Source: Owenia fusiformis
Taxonomy: Eukaryota > Annelida > Polychaeta > Sabellida > Oweniidae
NCBI GenBank assembly: GCA_903813345.2
Contig: CAIIXF020000004.1
Coordinates: forward strand, 22,137,985-22,201,984
Length of the DNA: 64,000 nucleotides
Reading direction: 5' to 3'
Both the position numbers and the translations under genes were made by a program. Of the stretch, positions 36,101 through 47,499 are shown piece after piece. The notes under the pieces are model-generated. The model did no database searches. It was not told where the DNA came from and saw nothing but the letters and a program-made list of their open reading frames with translations. Numbering within the stretch: the stretch's first letter is position 1; each line of letters begins with the position of its first letter.

Positions 36101-39100
36101 TACAGAATGTTTTCAATAACTGGTTTAAGAGAAAAACATTGTTGAATTCAGTTCACCATATCGATACCTATCCTTTCTAAGAAGCTTGATGGGCCTCAGA
36201 CCTTCGACCAATTAACAATCAGCCCTATATATTGAATAGGAGGCTCTCAACGTCATCTGTTTTTATGGATCTGTATATGCAAACAATATTCTGTATATAC
36301 TGGTAAGATATTGAGATGTTACCAAATGGTTAAGGTCTTATTTGGCGTCACTGAAATAATATATCTGTCATGCTATAATAGTGTGGAATAGGAGGCTCTC
36401 AATGCCATCTGTTTTTTATGTATATGCAAACACTTTATGTACTGGTAAGATATTGAAGAGATATAGATTGTTACCAATTAGTGAAGGTCTAATTTGGTGT
36501 TGTGGAAATAATCTTTAAAAGATCAGACAAGGTGAAGGTGACCTTGATTTTGTATTTTCATTTCATTGCTCTAGGTCGATTGGTGTGACATAAAATCATC
36601 TGAAGTCTAATTTCTATTCATGAATGGTTTTAACTTTGTAAGACCACTTAATAAATAACAAAGAGACTCTAATTGTTTTTGTGAAGTACATGTTTTTCTA
36701 TCTCTATGCAGGAATGGGTGTTAGACCACTAATAGATCATAAAGCAACCCTGATTGATTTTGACCATGAAAAGCAATCGTCTTACCAGATACACATCAAC
36801 CACCTCCAGGCCTTCTTGGAACGTGAGTGATTTTTAGCAAATGATCTAAGGCACTGGCACTGCACTCTTAACCTCTTGACTACCCAGAGTGACGAGATTT
36901 CTCGTCACCTCAGAAATGACCTTGGAACCCAGAGTGACGAGATAATCCGTCACAAAATATTTCACCAAAATTGCTCTTATTTGAACAATTTTTATTATTT
37001 ACACAAAAATTGTTTTAAAATGTCTAGAAATGATCTCTGCCGTCTAATTTTACTGAATTGAACATCGTCTGTTGTATATGTATGTAGTAAAATGTCAAAA
37101 GCTGGCAAAAATGAAAAGTTATCTGGTTTCAACCTATTTTAGAACCTGGGATTCAAGAGGTTAAACTAGTTACCGAAACAGATCCGTTTTGGTAACAAGA
37201 TGTCGGAACCTTGAAGTTACGATTTTTCTTTATCCCTTATTTCATAAGTTGTAGGCAGAATTCTCACAACACTTTTATTGCAAATGTTTGTCCGTATCAT
37301 TGTTTAAAAAATGTACACCTTTGTGAATAAATCGTTCAGAAGACAACTTAATCCTTGATTTAATATCTGATAACTGTTACGTAAATGGAATGGGTTGGTT
37401 AAAAACACAGATCTTGAGCATTTTGACATTTGTTTACAAAAGTGAGGAATTCTATGGACGATTCTGTCCTCCCATGAACTATTTTGTGCAAAATCACTCC
37501 AATTTTCAGAAACATATGATGCTTATACATGTTTATGGCGAAAAGAGTTGGATGATTTTGCCATATCTTGAGAAATCAGGAAAAAAGAAAAATCTTACTG
37601 AACTTTCCAACTGGAACTATAGCCATCTTGTTACTGAAATGGAAACATCATAATCTAGCAGGCCCGTAGCCAGGGGGGGGTTCGCAGGGTTCGGGCGAAC
37701 CCCCCCCCCCCCTGGCCAAAAATTCTTTCAAAATCATGCAGTTTTTCACCATTTTGAGCACTTTTTAAGTGATTTTGGGCATATTTGGGCCAAAATTGTC
37801 AAATGTGAACCCCCCTGGAAATTAAAACTGAACCCCCCCTTGGCAAATCCTGGCTACGGGCCTGATCTAGTGCAGTACCAGTGTTAAGGAAGGGATGGTG
37901 GCCAATTTATCAACAATTGTGGAAAAATGAAGGTAATTTTGTTAGGGGAGGGGTAAATGATGGTTTTTGTGAGTGAATAGTGTTGACAAATCAACATTCG
38001 AGGTGAAGGTGGGGGGTTCAAGCCATCATGAAATTAACTTCATTTTTCCATGATTGGTGATAATTGGACACCATTTGTGATTAATGAAATACTTTATGAA
38101 ATATTTTTATAACTGTCGCCTTAGATATGTGGTGTCACTTGGTTACATAGTGCTTAAAGGATGACCAAAAAGTATAACAAGAAGTATTAAAAAAACAACT
38201 AAGATTGCATTGTAATCCTCTTCAGTGATCTCCACAGGATTTTTTCTCAAGTGGGTGCAAAATTCTCATTTTCACAATTCGTCAAATATGCCCATTTTTC
38301 ATGATTTTTCTCATTTTCAAGTGGGTGCAAATGGATTTTCAGGCGGGTGCAAGCCTATTCAAAATCTCAGGTGAGTGCTGCGCCCACTTGCTTTAAAGCT
38401 GGGGAGATCACTGACTCTATAATGAGAATAGGCCCCGATATCCTAAACTGTGATTTAAGATACAAAAAAACATTTTGTCACATGTCCCTTTCTCAAACTG
38501 TAAGGAATCCAGGACATTCATAGATATCTATTGCAGAATATAATCCTCCTCCCAGCAATGCTGAGGTCTGTGTCTCCGGACCCCCATCAGACCCCAAGAA
38601 GGTATGCAAGTTTGACATAGCTGACCTAGGAACAAATTGTACGTGGGCTAACAAGTTTGGTTATGCTGATGGCCAACCTTGTGTGCTTTTGAAACTTAAC
38701 CGGGTAAGTTTAAAATGACCACTCACATATGAAGTTCCACATTTTGAAAAATTTAACAAATACCTAAATACCTGGGGGAAATGATATTGCAACATAATTT
38801 TAGCAAAATATTTTGATTTTGAACTATGTATTTTATGATAGTGTAAAAGTATTACCCAAATCATTAAATAATTATAGTGAAGAAATTTACAAAAAGAAAA
38901 AAAAAACGAAACTTAACCCCCATCCACCTCACTTCATATTGAAACGTTTATTGTTATTTTGTTAAAGTAAACAAACAAACATAATCAGTTTGTAATCCTA
39001 TTTTTCTGTGTCGTATCCATTTTCTCAATTTGGCATATACTTAAAGGTTGAAAAACTTGCTCATTGTTGTAAACAACATTATTGTTTTTTGGTAAACAAT

Positions 39101-40364
39101 TAAAGAGCACAAATAAACAATACCTTATGCAATTTTTCTGTTGTAGATATTTGATTGGGTACCAGAGTCTTATGCTAATGCCAATGACACAGGAAATCCA
39201 GATGCGTATGAGTCCAACTCTGTATTAGTGACCTGTAATGGAGAGGTAAGGGTTAACTCTGTATTAGTGACCTGTAATGGAGAGGTAAAAGTTAACTTTA
39301 TATAAGTGACCTGTAATTGAGAGGTAAGAGTTAACTTTATATAAGTGACCTGTACTGGAGAGGTAAGAGTTAACTTTATATTAGTGACATGTACTGGAGA
39401 GGTAAGAGTTAACTTTATATTAGTGACCTGTAATGGAGAGGTAAGAGTTAACTCTGTATTAGTGACATGTACTGGAGAGGTAAGAGTAAATTTTATATAA
39501 GTGACCTGTAATGGAGAGGTAAGAGTTAACTTTATATAAGTGACCTGTAATGGAGAGGTAAGAGTTAACTCTACATTAGTTTTAACTCCCCGTCCTGAAT
39601 TTGATACAAAAATGTGTGATCTGCACATGTTTAAATTAATATTTGGCCTAAACTCAACTTAAATACGATTGTCTCTTGAATTGGAGACCTTCCTCTTTCA
39701 AAAACAAAATGTCAAAAAAGTATCATTTGCACAGCTTTTAAATTATGTATGACTTCGTTCAGTAATATGAATTTGTTCAGTTGTTCACAATTTGTACAGA
39801 GGTCTAGATAAAAAAATCTGTTGATCCAAACATCACTGAATCAGTTAAGTGTTCAGGTTACAATATTTTTTAATGTGAATTAATTGGGAGATAACAAAAT
39901 TAGGACGTGATAAAGTGTTTCACTAGAATTTCTCACAACAGGCTAAATAAATTAAAACAACGGGCAAAATTAACGGAAATCATCAATTTAAAATGAAAAA
40001 ATCGAAAAGTCCCTAAAAACAGCAGGCGATTTTGTGGAAACAACTGGTGAAAATCGTCTGCTGCTAATGAAACCTGTTAACATATGCCATTTCTAAGAAA
40101 TAACATGTAAATACTGTTTTACAGCATCCTGCGGATATAGACAACATGGGACCCGTAGAATTCTTTCCTCCTGCTGGATTCAGCTTCAATTACTTCCCAT
40201 ATAAGAACCAAGTGGGGTACAGACAGCCTATCGTCATGGCGCAGTTCACCGGAATCACACGAGGGATCGTAGTTCAAATTCGTTGCAGAGCTTGGGCTGA
40301 TAATATCTTGTATCATAAAAACGATAAAATGGGAAGCGTCCATTTTGAATTACGTGTTGACTAA
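22238..40364 (+). CDS. ATP1B: Na+/K+-ATPase beta subunit, isoform with distal ectodomain set
   Basis: Same two 5' exons joined to a second set: 36712-36822, 38537-38703, 39147-39245, 40125-40364; total 894 nt, 297 aa. Every junction phase equals that of the proximal set (1, 1, 0, 0), and exon lengths are 111/111, 176/167, 99/99 and 240/240. The six ectodomain cysteines are kept (EVCVS, KVCKF, TNCTW, QPCVL, VTCNG, IRCRA). Glycosylation sequons differ: NCT and NDT here versus NIT in the other set. No own start codon plus membrane exon was found between 33175 and 36711, so use as alternative 3' exons is inferred; a separate gene borrowing an unseen promoter is the alternative. Confidence 0.85.
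23106..23527. mobile_element. Full-length palindromic foldback element with TTAA ends
   Basis: A 422-bp unit that folds along almost its full length: GGACAGGGTGCATG at the left and CATGCACCCTGACC at the right, each bounded by TTAA. The arms share CTGCATTCCTCAATTGAG, CCTTGTGAGAAGGTTTGTTT-type and AAATTCAGTGAAAAAAA tracts. Same family as 18338-18572. No ORF; presumably mobilised by a piggyBac-type transposase (inference from TTAA). Confidence 0.8.
25996..26210. repeat. Imperfect direct duplication in intron 2
   Basis: CAAGTTTTTTAAAGGATTTG followed by ATTTATGAGCA and TTGAGTGTCAA appears twice, about 150 bp apart. No further copies noticed. Confidence 0.5.
27962..28136. repeat. Palindromic element in intron 2
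   Basis: TAATGTCCTGTTAAAGAACC at the left is mirrored by CTTAAACAGGACATTA at the right. CTATTCTTACTATTGAAAAT and its complement continue the arms to about 50 bp. It is another foldback unit with no ORF. Confidence 0.75.
29969..30033. repeat. Small hairpin, AAAGGCCCCAT arms
   Basis: TAATAAAGGCCCCAT and ATGGGGCCTTTAATTA form a short perfect stem separated by about 40 bp that itself contains ATTAAGTGAAATTTAAGT. Unknown meaning. Confidence 0.6.
30345..30527. mobile_element. Pogo/Tc1-like MITE, TIR CAGTAAAAC
   Basis: Starts CAGTAAAACTTGTTTATTAT and ends GGTTTTACTG, flanked by TA on both sides (30343-30344 and 30528-30529). TA duplication and CAGTAAAACCTG-type termini fit the Tc1/mariner/pogo superfamily. 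Relatives occur at 62023-62338 and, as fragments, near 25109 and 41391. Confidence 0.7.
33420..34332 (+). terminator. Candidate polyadenylation signals for the proximal isoform
   Basis: AATAAA occurs at 33420-33425 and again at 34327-34332, 246 and 1153 nt after the stop. Either could end the proximal-set transcript, so termination here would compete with reading on to the distal set. Confidence 0.5.
34400..35850. repeat. Degenerate minisatellite between the two ectodomain sets
   Basis: Long, variable tandem repeat built from TATGAAATATATTGACATGA, GTTCATCATACCTATGTGTG, AGATGTGTTCAGTATGTATA and ATTGTGTGTATGAAAGATAT. Unit length varies. It is interrupted by the TIR element at 35228-35455. ORFs on both strands in it are repetitive and not genes. 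Confidence 0.8.
35228..35455. mobile_element. TIR element inserted in the minisatellite (hAT-like)
   Basis: Begins CAGGGCTCCCACAAGG and ends CCTGGCGAGAGCCCTG, with GGTGTGGTGC and GCACCACAGTC as further inverted homology. CATGA is duplicated on both sides (35223-35227, 35456-35460). CAGGGCTC termini are common in hAT elements, though an 8-bp duplication would be expected for that family. Confidence 0.65.
35860..36100 (-). repeat. Reverse copy of the RING-intron tandem unit
   Basis: CTTCAATGGCCTTCTTAAGGTC, TTTTTCAACTTGCTTCAAATTGACC and TTTTTTTCAAAATCA match the complement of the 10305-11150 unit, about 1.5 diverged copies. GGTGGTGACATTTTGTCATG follows, as the matching tail does at 11270. This ties both loci to one mobile family. 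Confidence 0.7.
36868..37164. mobile_element. TTAA-flanked TIR element in a distal-set intron
   Basis: Starts TTAACCTCTTGACTACCCAG and ends CTGGGATTCAAGAGGTTAA. TTAA at both borders fits a piggyBac-type target site. Interior has a duplicated CCCAGAGTGACGAGAT. Confidence 0.65.
37659..37864 (+). mobile_element. Intact GGCCCGTAGCC-family MITE
   Basis: A 206-bp element with 16-bp perfect TIRs, CAGGCCCGTAGCCAGG and CCTGGCTACGGGCCTG, and ATCTAG duplicated at both sides (37653-37658, 37865-37870). The interior has long C and G runs, AAAATTCTTTCAAAATCATG and TGAACCCCCCTGGAA. At least six diverged or fragmentary relatives lie elsewhere in the window (near 15705, 16026, 16650, 18600, 41540, 59811). 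Confidence 0.85.
39219..39580 (+). repeat. 39-bp minisatellite made from an exon end and its splice donor
   Basis: The last 27 nt of the 39147-39245 exon plus the first 12 nt of its intron are repeated. GAGAG followed by GTAA ends units at 39245, 39284, 39323, 39362, 39401, 39440, 39479, 39518 and 39557, exactly 39 bp apart. Since 39 is 13 codons, donor choice keeps frame: using 39284 would add 13 residues, VRVNSVLVTCNGE. The second extra unit carries an in-frame TAA (TTTATATAA), limiting productive use to the first two donors. Confidence 0.9.
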
Positions 40365-40887
40365 TGTTTAGGATATTTAGAGCATTCCTGTTAGATTCGT
40401 GAATGTTGCCTGTTGAATCATTGAAATATTAGAATAACAGTGACAAGGTTGTAAAGACAGTAATCTTTGTGTTCAAATATTGTCTGTTTAAGGGAAAAAT
40501 CCAAGAAGGCAACAATTGCTACTTATTCATAGAAAGAAATCCAGATGTTTGAAGCAAAAAGAATGAAACGGAGAAGAAATATTGTAAATTGTAGAGAAAA
40601 TTGTGAATTGTAGGGCAATATTATAAATTTTAGAGAAATTTTGTGACAAAGTAATGCTTGTTGCTTTAAATCTAGAAAAAGGAATAAGCAACAAAAACTC
40701 AGATTTTTAAATAATGATTGGTGACATTTTCAATACAGGTGCATTTCTGAAATTAGGCAATTAAGTGTAAATATAAACTGCGAAATAAGAAATTTTATGT
40801 TGCAATTCATAAAAAGTTTCATTGAAAGTTTTATGTACTTGATGCTTGAAAGACATGACACGATAACCAATTGCTGATTAAAAGTTA

Positions 40888-40893
40888 AATAAA
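40888..40893 (+). terminator. Candidate polyadenylation signal of the distal isoform
   Basis: AATAAA lies 524 nt after the distal-set stop codon; it is the first clear one downstream. Confidence 0.5.
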
Positions 40894-43480
40894 TACAGAA
40901 AATGATTCACATGAAAATTCTTATTTTACAGTAGTTCTTCTAGGAAATTATAAAGGAAAAGTTGTTAAGATGTATTTGTATAGATTTAATCAAAACTCCA
41001 TAAAATGTAGAATTAGTATGTTAATGTGTTAGCTAGCATTATGTATGATACCCCTCTTCTACCCTTTGTTCACCCTTTGCTCATGTGCTGATAATAGTCT
41101 CTGATTTGGATTGATTAACAGTTTTGCCCATATAAGAATATTGAAAACAGTGTCAGCAGAAATTATTGAACATATTGAAAAGGGTAAATTCTTTAAGTAT
41201 ATGTACCAGTGATGATTTTAGTACCAACCTTCCTAAACATCGACAATTTCATGCTCAAATTGCTTATTTGAAGTATGTATCAGAAAAGGAAATAAATTGT
41301 TTAGTCATCTTGGCACTTACGTATGCTTCTTTGAATTTAAGAAATAAATTTAATGTTTGTGCTGTATTAAATGCACTGTTTTGTAAGTACAGCAAAACCT
41401 GTCTAAGTGGAACACCTTTGGTACCTCCAAAAAGTGTTCCACTTGGGAAGTATATGTATTATGTTGGGAAACTGATTTGTGTGTTTCTATAAGTGAACTA
41501 TGAAGTATGTACAAGTGGACAAGCTACAACTTCTAGACATGAGCCAGTCGTTCACCCCTTCTTTCAAATCATGCAGTTTTTACCATTTTGTGTACTCTTC
41601 AGGTCTTTTTAGGCCAACATTGGCAAATTTGAATTCCCTGGAATTTTCGAGGAAATTAAACACCCCCCCCCCCCCCAACCTTGGCAAAAATTGGCTACGT
41701 ACCTGACTTCTCATGCTCTGATTTATTGGACATCTTTGTATGAGGGTAATGTAGCCTTGGATAACATTTGAATATCATTGAATGTTTATTAATAGAATAT
41801 ACTTATGAATGGGTTATATTGAATATCATTTGAATATGCCCAATGCATCAAATTTTAAAAGAAAGGGGATTTGTGGCTTGTCTTACTGGATAGAAAATAT
41901 TATCTTGAATGCCTGTTTCTTGTTATGGCATTTATTTAAAGTATTATAAGTCTACTTACATGGAGTTACTTCCTTCTGAATCAAATTGATTCTTTGAATG
42001 TATGTTGCTAAGATAAAACTATAAATGAAATTCTTGAGCTATTGATTTTCAAAACTAAAAGAATCTGTAAGTCTATTAAACTTAAAAAAGCAATCAAAGG
42101 AACGAAGTGCAAAATATGGAAAAATGTATTTTTACTGTATATGCAAAACGTTTATATGTTTTGAAATACATGTTGTTTGGCCAACGTCCTTGTAGCCTAA
42201 ATGTTTCTCTGAAGTTTTTTTTGAAGAATTAACATGGCTGACTCCCTAAATAACAAGAGCTGAAGGATTTACTTTGATTTAATGTGAGATGTATATAAAA
42301 CGTTTGTATTTAAAATGTAAACGTTTTTTTGCATATAACACAGTATTGCACGGTGGTCTCTTGATTGCTTATTTTTTAGGTTTGATTGACCAACATTTCC
42401 TCTGCCTTGCTCTAGAGTCTTGTATTAGGATCCTGAACCCACAACTTGTCTTAGACGAGAATATATGGGTGTTTATAGGGTCTTAATACAAGACTTAATC
42501 TGTTAATTTAGCCAGTATTCTTATCTTAGTTTTCCTATTTTTGCTGAAATACCAAACTTGAAATAATAGTTTACACTTATAATTACATGTAAAAACGTTC
42601 GTTACCAATGACAATGTTATTATTACCTTTAAGCAAGAATACTAGAATAAATCAAATCCTGACTTCAATTGCCGTATATTTGTTATTATATTATCTTATT
42701 ACCTCACCAAAATTCCAAAACAGACATGAAGTGATCAATGTATTAGTTCACATCTTCTGGATCGCTAACTTAGAATTTACAGCCAGTTACTAATGTCAGA
42801 CACCAAAGTAGCTTTTAAACCTATGCAAACACTTCCATATATTCTCGTTCATCCTAAAGATAAGGTCAAACAGGATCGCAAAGGAGGCACTACCTAGAAA
42901 CAATAAAAAAGATTCTTTTAACATCCCCAAAAAGTCTGATTCTGTAGAATTGACCCTTTCTATGTAAATGGAAAAATAGATGGCATCATGGGTACAGGTA
43001 GTGCTAAATAACATGACAAGAGTCACTTAAAATTCTTGATTTAACAAGTAATTCCATTTGAATCAACTTAAAACACCATTGGAATGTAGCTATGTGATAT
43101 AATTGACATATGGATTGTGATTTCACATTAAAATTGTGATCCTTGTAAGAGTAAATGAACTTTTGAAGGTTTTTCAACATTGTGTCGATGGGGATTTAGT
43201 CTGACCATTTTTAGAAATCTTGAAAATCTCTAGAACTTGAATAAAGGTAAATAACAGTGCAAAAACTAAGTTGTTTTGAATTTGATAGAGAATTACGTAC
43301 AGAATTCAAATAGAAGAAAATGAATGCAGATCTCCTGAAATCTCATTAAAACGAGACCTTAACGAGATTTCAAAGCTACAGTATACAGTACAAATAGCAT
43401 CTTAAAATTGTAAAATTTTCTAGGGGTATTGGCCACCCCTCACACCCCCCACAAAACAATGGAAAAGTTCTAAATTTATT
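40894..43480. other. Intergenic, no gene recognised
   Basis: Contains a fragment with CAGCAAAACCTGTCTAAGTG (41391) from the pogo-like family and a truncated GGCCCGTAGCC-type copy (41540-41705) with a C run. The rest is AT-rich. A - strand ORF at 43026-42796 includes an acceptor-like TTTCTAG and a hydrophobic stretch but matches nothing I recognise. Confidence 0.5.
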
Positions 43481-43489
43481 TTAGTGTTT

Positions 43490-44800
43490 TGTCTCAGACA
43501 CTTTTAAAGTGCCCAGACATCATCAAATAGCTCCTTGATATAGTTAGTGTTTCTGGGGGACTTGCTCCCCCTCTTGCATCTTGCACTTGCATAGACCCCC
43601 CCCCCCTCTGGCGCCCCCCCCTTGACCCCCCCCCCGAAAAAATATTGTGATTTACTCAAATTCTTTAATTGAGACTCATACACTTTGAAAGTGCCCAGAA
43701 AGCACCAAATAGCGTTGTAAAATTGTAAAATTTTCTAGGGGGAGTGGGCCACCCCTCACATCCCAAACAAAACAATGGAAAAGTTCTGAATTTGTTTTAT
43801 GTATTGTCTCAGACACTTTTAAATTGCCCAGACATCATCAAATAGCTCCTTGATAAAGTTAATGATTCTGGAAGACTAACACTTACTCACCCTCTGGCAT
43901 CCCCACTCCACCTCCCCCTCTGGCAGCCCCCCCCCCTTAACACCCCCCCCCCCAAAAAAAAGTTCATATTTTATTTATTGACTTTATTGACTAAAGTGCC
44001 CAGAAAGCACCAAATAGCATCTTAAAACTTTCTTGGGAAATTGGCACTTTTAGGCACAGACACTTTTAAAGTGCCCAAACTTCATCGAATAGCACCTTGA
44101 TATTGTAAATTTTGATATGGGGGACAAACACTTGCTCCCCCTCTGGCACCCCAGCCCCACCTCCCCCTCTGGCACCCCCCCCCCCCTTTGAAACCCCCAA
44201 AATTTGAAAAAAATTGTGATTGTTTAATTGTTTTTCAATGTTTTTATTGACTAATACACTTAAAAAGTGCCCAGAAGCACCAAATATCATCTTTAAATTG
44301 TAAAATTTTCTAGGAGAGTTAGCCACCCCTCACATCCCCCACAAAACAAAAGAAAATATTCTGAATTTCATTTATTGTCTCAGACATTTTTTAAGTGCCC
44401 AGACATCATCAAATAGCACCTTGATATGGTCAATGTTTCTGGGGGACAACCCCTTGCTCCCCTACTGGCACCACACCCCACTTCACCCTCTCATCCACTT
44501 TGACACCCCCAAAAGAATTTGAAGAAAATACACATTTTTCTTATTGACTCATAACGCACGGGCGTACCAGATGGTTGCAAATTCGCTCCAAATACAACCA
44601 AATTTCAAAATTTTCCTGGGGGAGAACCCACAGACCCCACTGAATGCTCGGTTTTTTATTCACTCAACTCTTATTCCCATGGTGGTGGCGTACTACTTGG
44701 AAACTTACACTTTGACGAAAGTGCCCAGAAAGCACCAAATAGCATCTCAAAACTGTAAAATTTTCTAGGGGGAGTGGACCACTCCTCACAACCCCCACAA
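43490..44800. repeat. Poly-C-rich tandem array, about 310-bp unit
   Basis: About four units. Each has GTGCCCAGACATCATCAAAT, TGATATAGTTAGTGTTTCTG, GGGGGACTTGCTCCCCCTC, TGGCACCCC runs, a long C run, and GTGCCCAGAAAGCACCAAAT then TAAAATTTTCTAGGGGGAGT. The GTGCCCAGA-CATC marks fall at about 43511, 43828, 44079 and 44395. Confidence 0.75.
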
Positions 44801-45522
44801 AACAATTGGAACGTTTGGAAGTTGCATTTGTTAATTCCAAACCAATATAGGGAGTAACTGAGCCCCCCCCCCCCGCAAAAAAATTGACAATTTTATATTC
44901 TCTTTAGTAAGCTAAAAACCGCACCCCCCTTGGAGAAAAGTGTCTTACGGGCCTGGAAGTACAGTTCCTTAATAGGTCGTTCAGTTTTTTTGTTTTTGTT
45001 CTACACAACACTTGTGTTTAATAGCCACGCGTAATTATTAATAAGCGTAATCAGATTATTTCAAGCGTCGAAATAGCTTATTTTCCTCGACGTATCTACA
45101 CAAACCTATTCACTTACCGTTACATTGAGCGATCTAGATGCGTCAATAATAATTGTTTTCACTCATCGGCTTTAGTGGCTCGCGATACCGTTTATTTCAT
45201 TCATTTGAGACGCAATTGATATATTGGCAACAAATCAAATGTTCTAAATGATTCTTCTTCATTTTGGAATGTTTCTCCTACCCGATATTTAAAGATGTGT
45301 CTTAAATATTATACATGTACTTAACATTGATCACGATTCTTGTACTTTCTGTTTTTACGACTCCCGTTCACATTTGCAAGAGTTTTTGATTGCATTGCCT
45401 TGATCGTTGGTCGAACTTCAATTCCAACTAAATCCGATTAATCAATTAAGAAATGTAATATCAAGTTTATCCAAGCAAATAATTATAACAACTACATTAT
45501 TTTTTAGCAGTTTTGACACCTA

Positions 45523-45890
45523 AGCAGGGTAGCCTAGTAGCGTAGACTGAGGCTACTTTGCGGTTGAACGTCGTGGGATACGGAGGTCCCGCGTTCGAGC
45601 CCCAGGTACGGAGTTGTTGATCATTGTCACTACGGACACCCGGTTCGAAGGTCCAACCGTTTACCGGCCCTTGGCATGGGTTGGTTCTCTGGCCGCTCTT
45701 GCCGGAGACAGATTGTGAGACTGTGGTTGGTTCCTCCACTAACGTGCTTTAGTAAACTCCGGGAGTCATATAGTATGGTAGCGGGCCCCCACCAAGGGCA
45801 GTAGTGGAACGACGCGAATCGGTCCTAGTATGGTTGCCCTGCAACTGAAGCGACTCGAGGAAATCATGCCATTCGCAGTGACCCAGAAAA
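45523..45890 (+). mobile_element. tRNA-derived SINE
   Basis: A tRNA-like head with a box-A-like GGTAGCCTAGTAGCGTAGA near 45528 and a clear box B GTTCGAGCCCC at 45593-45603, followed by about 280 bp of tRNA-unrelated body ending near AAGCGACTCGAGGAAATCAT. Internal pol III promoter plus unrelated body and no intact tRNA fold indicates a SINE. It is GC-richer than its surroundings. A very short or absent poly-A tail leaves the 3' border approximate. Confidence 0.7.
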
Positions 45891-46446
45891 GACTTTTGCT
45901 TCTTAATTTGACGTTTTAATTCATTTATTTACATACTTTATTTATATTACTTTCTAGGCAGTTATGATTTTTATTGGTCAAATGAATGAACGAGACATCT
46001 AGATACTATTAAATACATCTAGATAGTATCAAAATCATAATTCGATTTGTCAGACATATATAAAATAACACTTGAAAACACAACACACATAGCTGCAATA
46101 TCCGTAGGATTTGGCACAGTCGGTTCCCACGCTCTATCATTTTGTGCGGTCATCATAAGATAAGGAGGTACGAAACCAAAACGTCCCGCAAAACCGTTAA
46201 TTTGAATTTCAAATCCTCACTGTCTTTGGAAAATCGATGATTATGAGTCTCACACCACACCGTTTTCTTCAAACTTGTTCCATTAAAACCCCAGATGTGA
46301 GAAGATACAAATCTTCAGAGATTTCAACTAAAAGCCTCGATATATCGCCAGTTCTTTTATTCTCCCCTATATTTTGCACAAGGACTCCCATTACAACCCT
46401 CCATCGCTGCATCAACATATTTATTACATTAAACGCAGCAATTTAA

Positions 46447-46612
46447 AAAAGTCCTACGCAACTGTTCGAAATTGACCAAAACGCCCCGTTGTCTTCCAAA
46501 ACACCCCGCAGAGTCGATGACTACAAACGTATATAGATATAGATCCAACGGTGCGTTTTTTGGAAGAAAACGGGGCGTTTTGATCAATTTTGAACAGATG
46601 CGTAGGACTTTT
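46447..46612. repeat. Foldback hairpin with AAAGTCCTACGCA arms
   Basis: AAAAGTCCTACGCAACTGTT and its complement at 46590-46612 continue through CCAAAACGCCCCGTT and AACGGGGCGTTTTG. The arms are about 60 bp around a 40-bp loop. Confidence 0.75.
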
Positions 46613-47499
46613 GCGTGCGCCTTCCCGTTCGGATTCTTGTTTTATCAAGTTTATACTCCGAATGATGCCAGAGCGAAACCATTTACATCGTACATTGCAG
46701 GCTACATAGCCTTTGCATTCGTCCAACTTTGCTTCTTAAAAGAGACACGTCAGTCAGTCAGTTAGTATACCCCTTGGCAAAAACGTTCAACAACAGACAT
46801 CAATTTCGCTGCTTAATCCATACTCATGTCGTAATTGCATAATTGAGTTTAAGATTTGATACATTCTGATACTCATAGCATCTCTCTCTGTTGCATCGCA
46901 GATCTCTCCAAGAGGATAGAGATGGAGAAGGCGTGGCTTACCACAATGGATTTGATAAGTCTACAACAGTCCTGAAAGAATATGGTCCGAACAAGAAAAA
47001 TGAGCGACTACGGGTTTGGTCAAATAGAGTTCCTTACTCCTTTATGTCACACTACAGCGCCAATTTGTGTTGGGTGGATGGAGTGGGGATCATTTTTATA
47101 GGGCAGGTACTAATCCCTCTAAATACCCTTCCAAGATAAGTCAAAAATATATTTTCAAATGACGGCGAAGTGAATTGAGGCCGGATTCGAGGCGTCTTCT
47201 TATTAGGAGACCAATTTCTACATTTGTTTTCCAGATAGCCTACATTGAAATAGGTTGTTGTCTTCGAGTTCGTTTATGTCAAAATCTAGGTGAACACTTC
47301 CTGGTGCTATTGTAGCAGTAAAATGGAGTGCCAATAAAAGCAAAATATATTGGCCACTATGGCATTGTATGTACTTGTTAAGACGATAAACTGAAGTCAG
47401 TATTACACCCCATGCAGACAGATCGCCTAAAATTACATTCGTATGATGCGAGACTCGACATTCAACAGGAAACATTTTGTCATAAATGTAGCAAATTAG

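Noticed and set aside
37390-37653. 87-codon ORF with an enzyme-like look (YGRFCPPMNYF)
   Set aside because: Lies in an intron between repeats, has short inverted homology at its ends and no family match I can defend.
39170-39628. 152-codon antisense ORF of repeated TLTSPLQVTYIKL units
   Set aside because: It is the complement of the 39-bp donor minisatellite; a period divisible by three keeps any stop-free frame open. No other coding sign.
42796-43026. 76-codon - strand ORF with hydrophobic segment
   Set aside because: No partner exons, start context or recognised domain; kept only as a note in the intergenic entry.
45523-45610. Possible tRNA gene
   Set aside because: Box A and B are present, but no proper cloverleaf or CCA-adjacent acceptor stem; a long body follows, so called a SINE.
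46472-46765. 97-codon ORF
   Set aside because: First third is hairpin arm and loop sequence; no recognised similarity.
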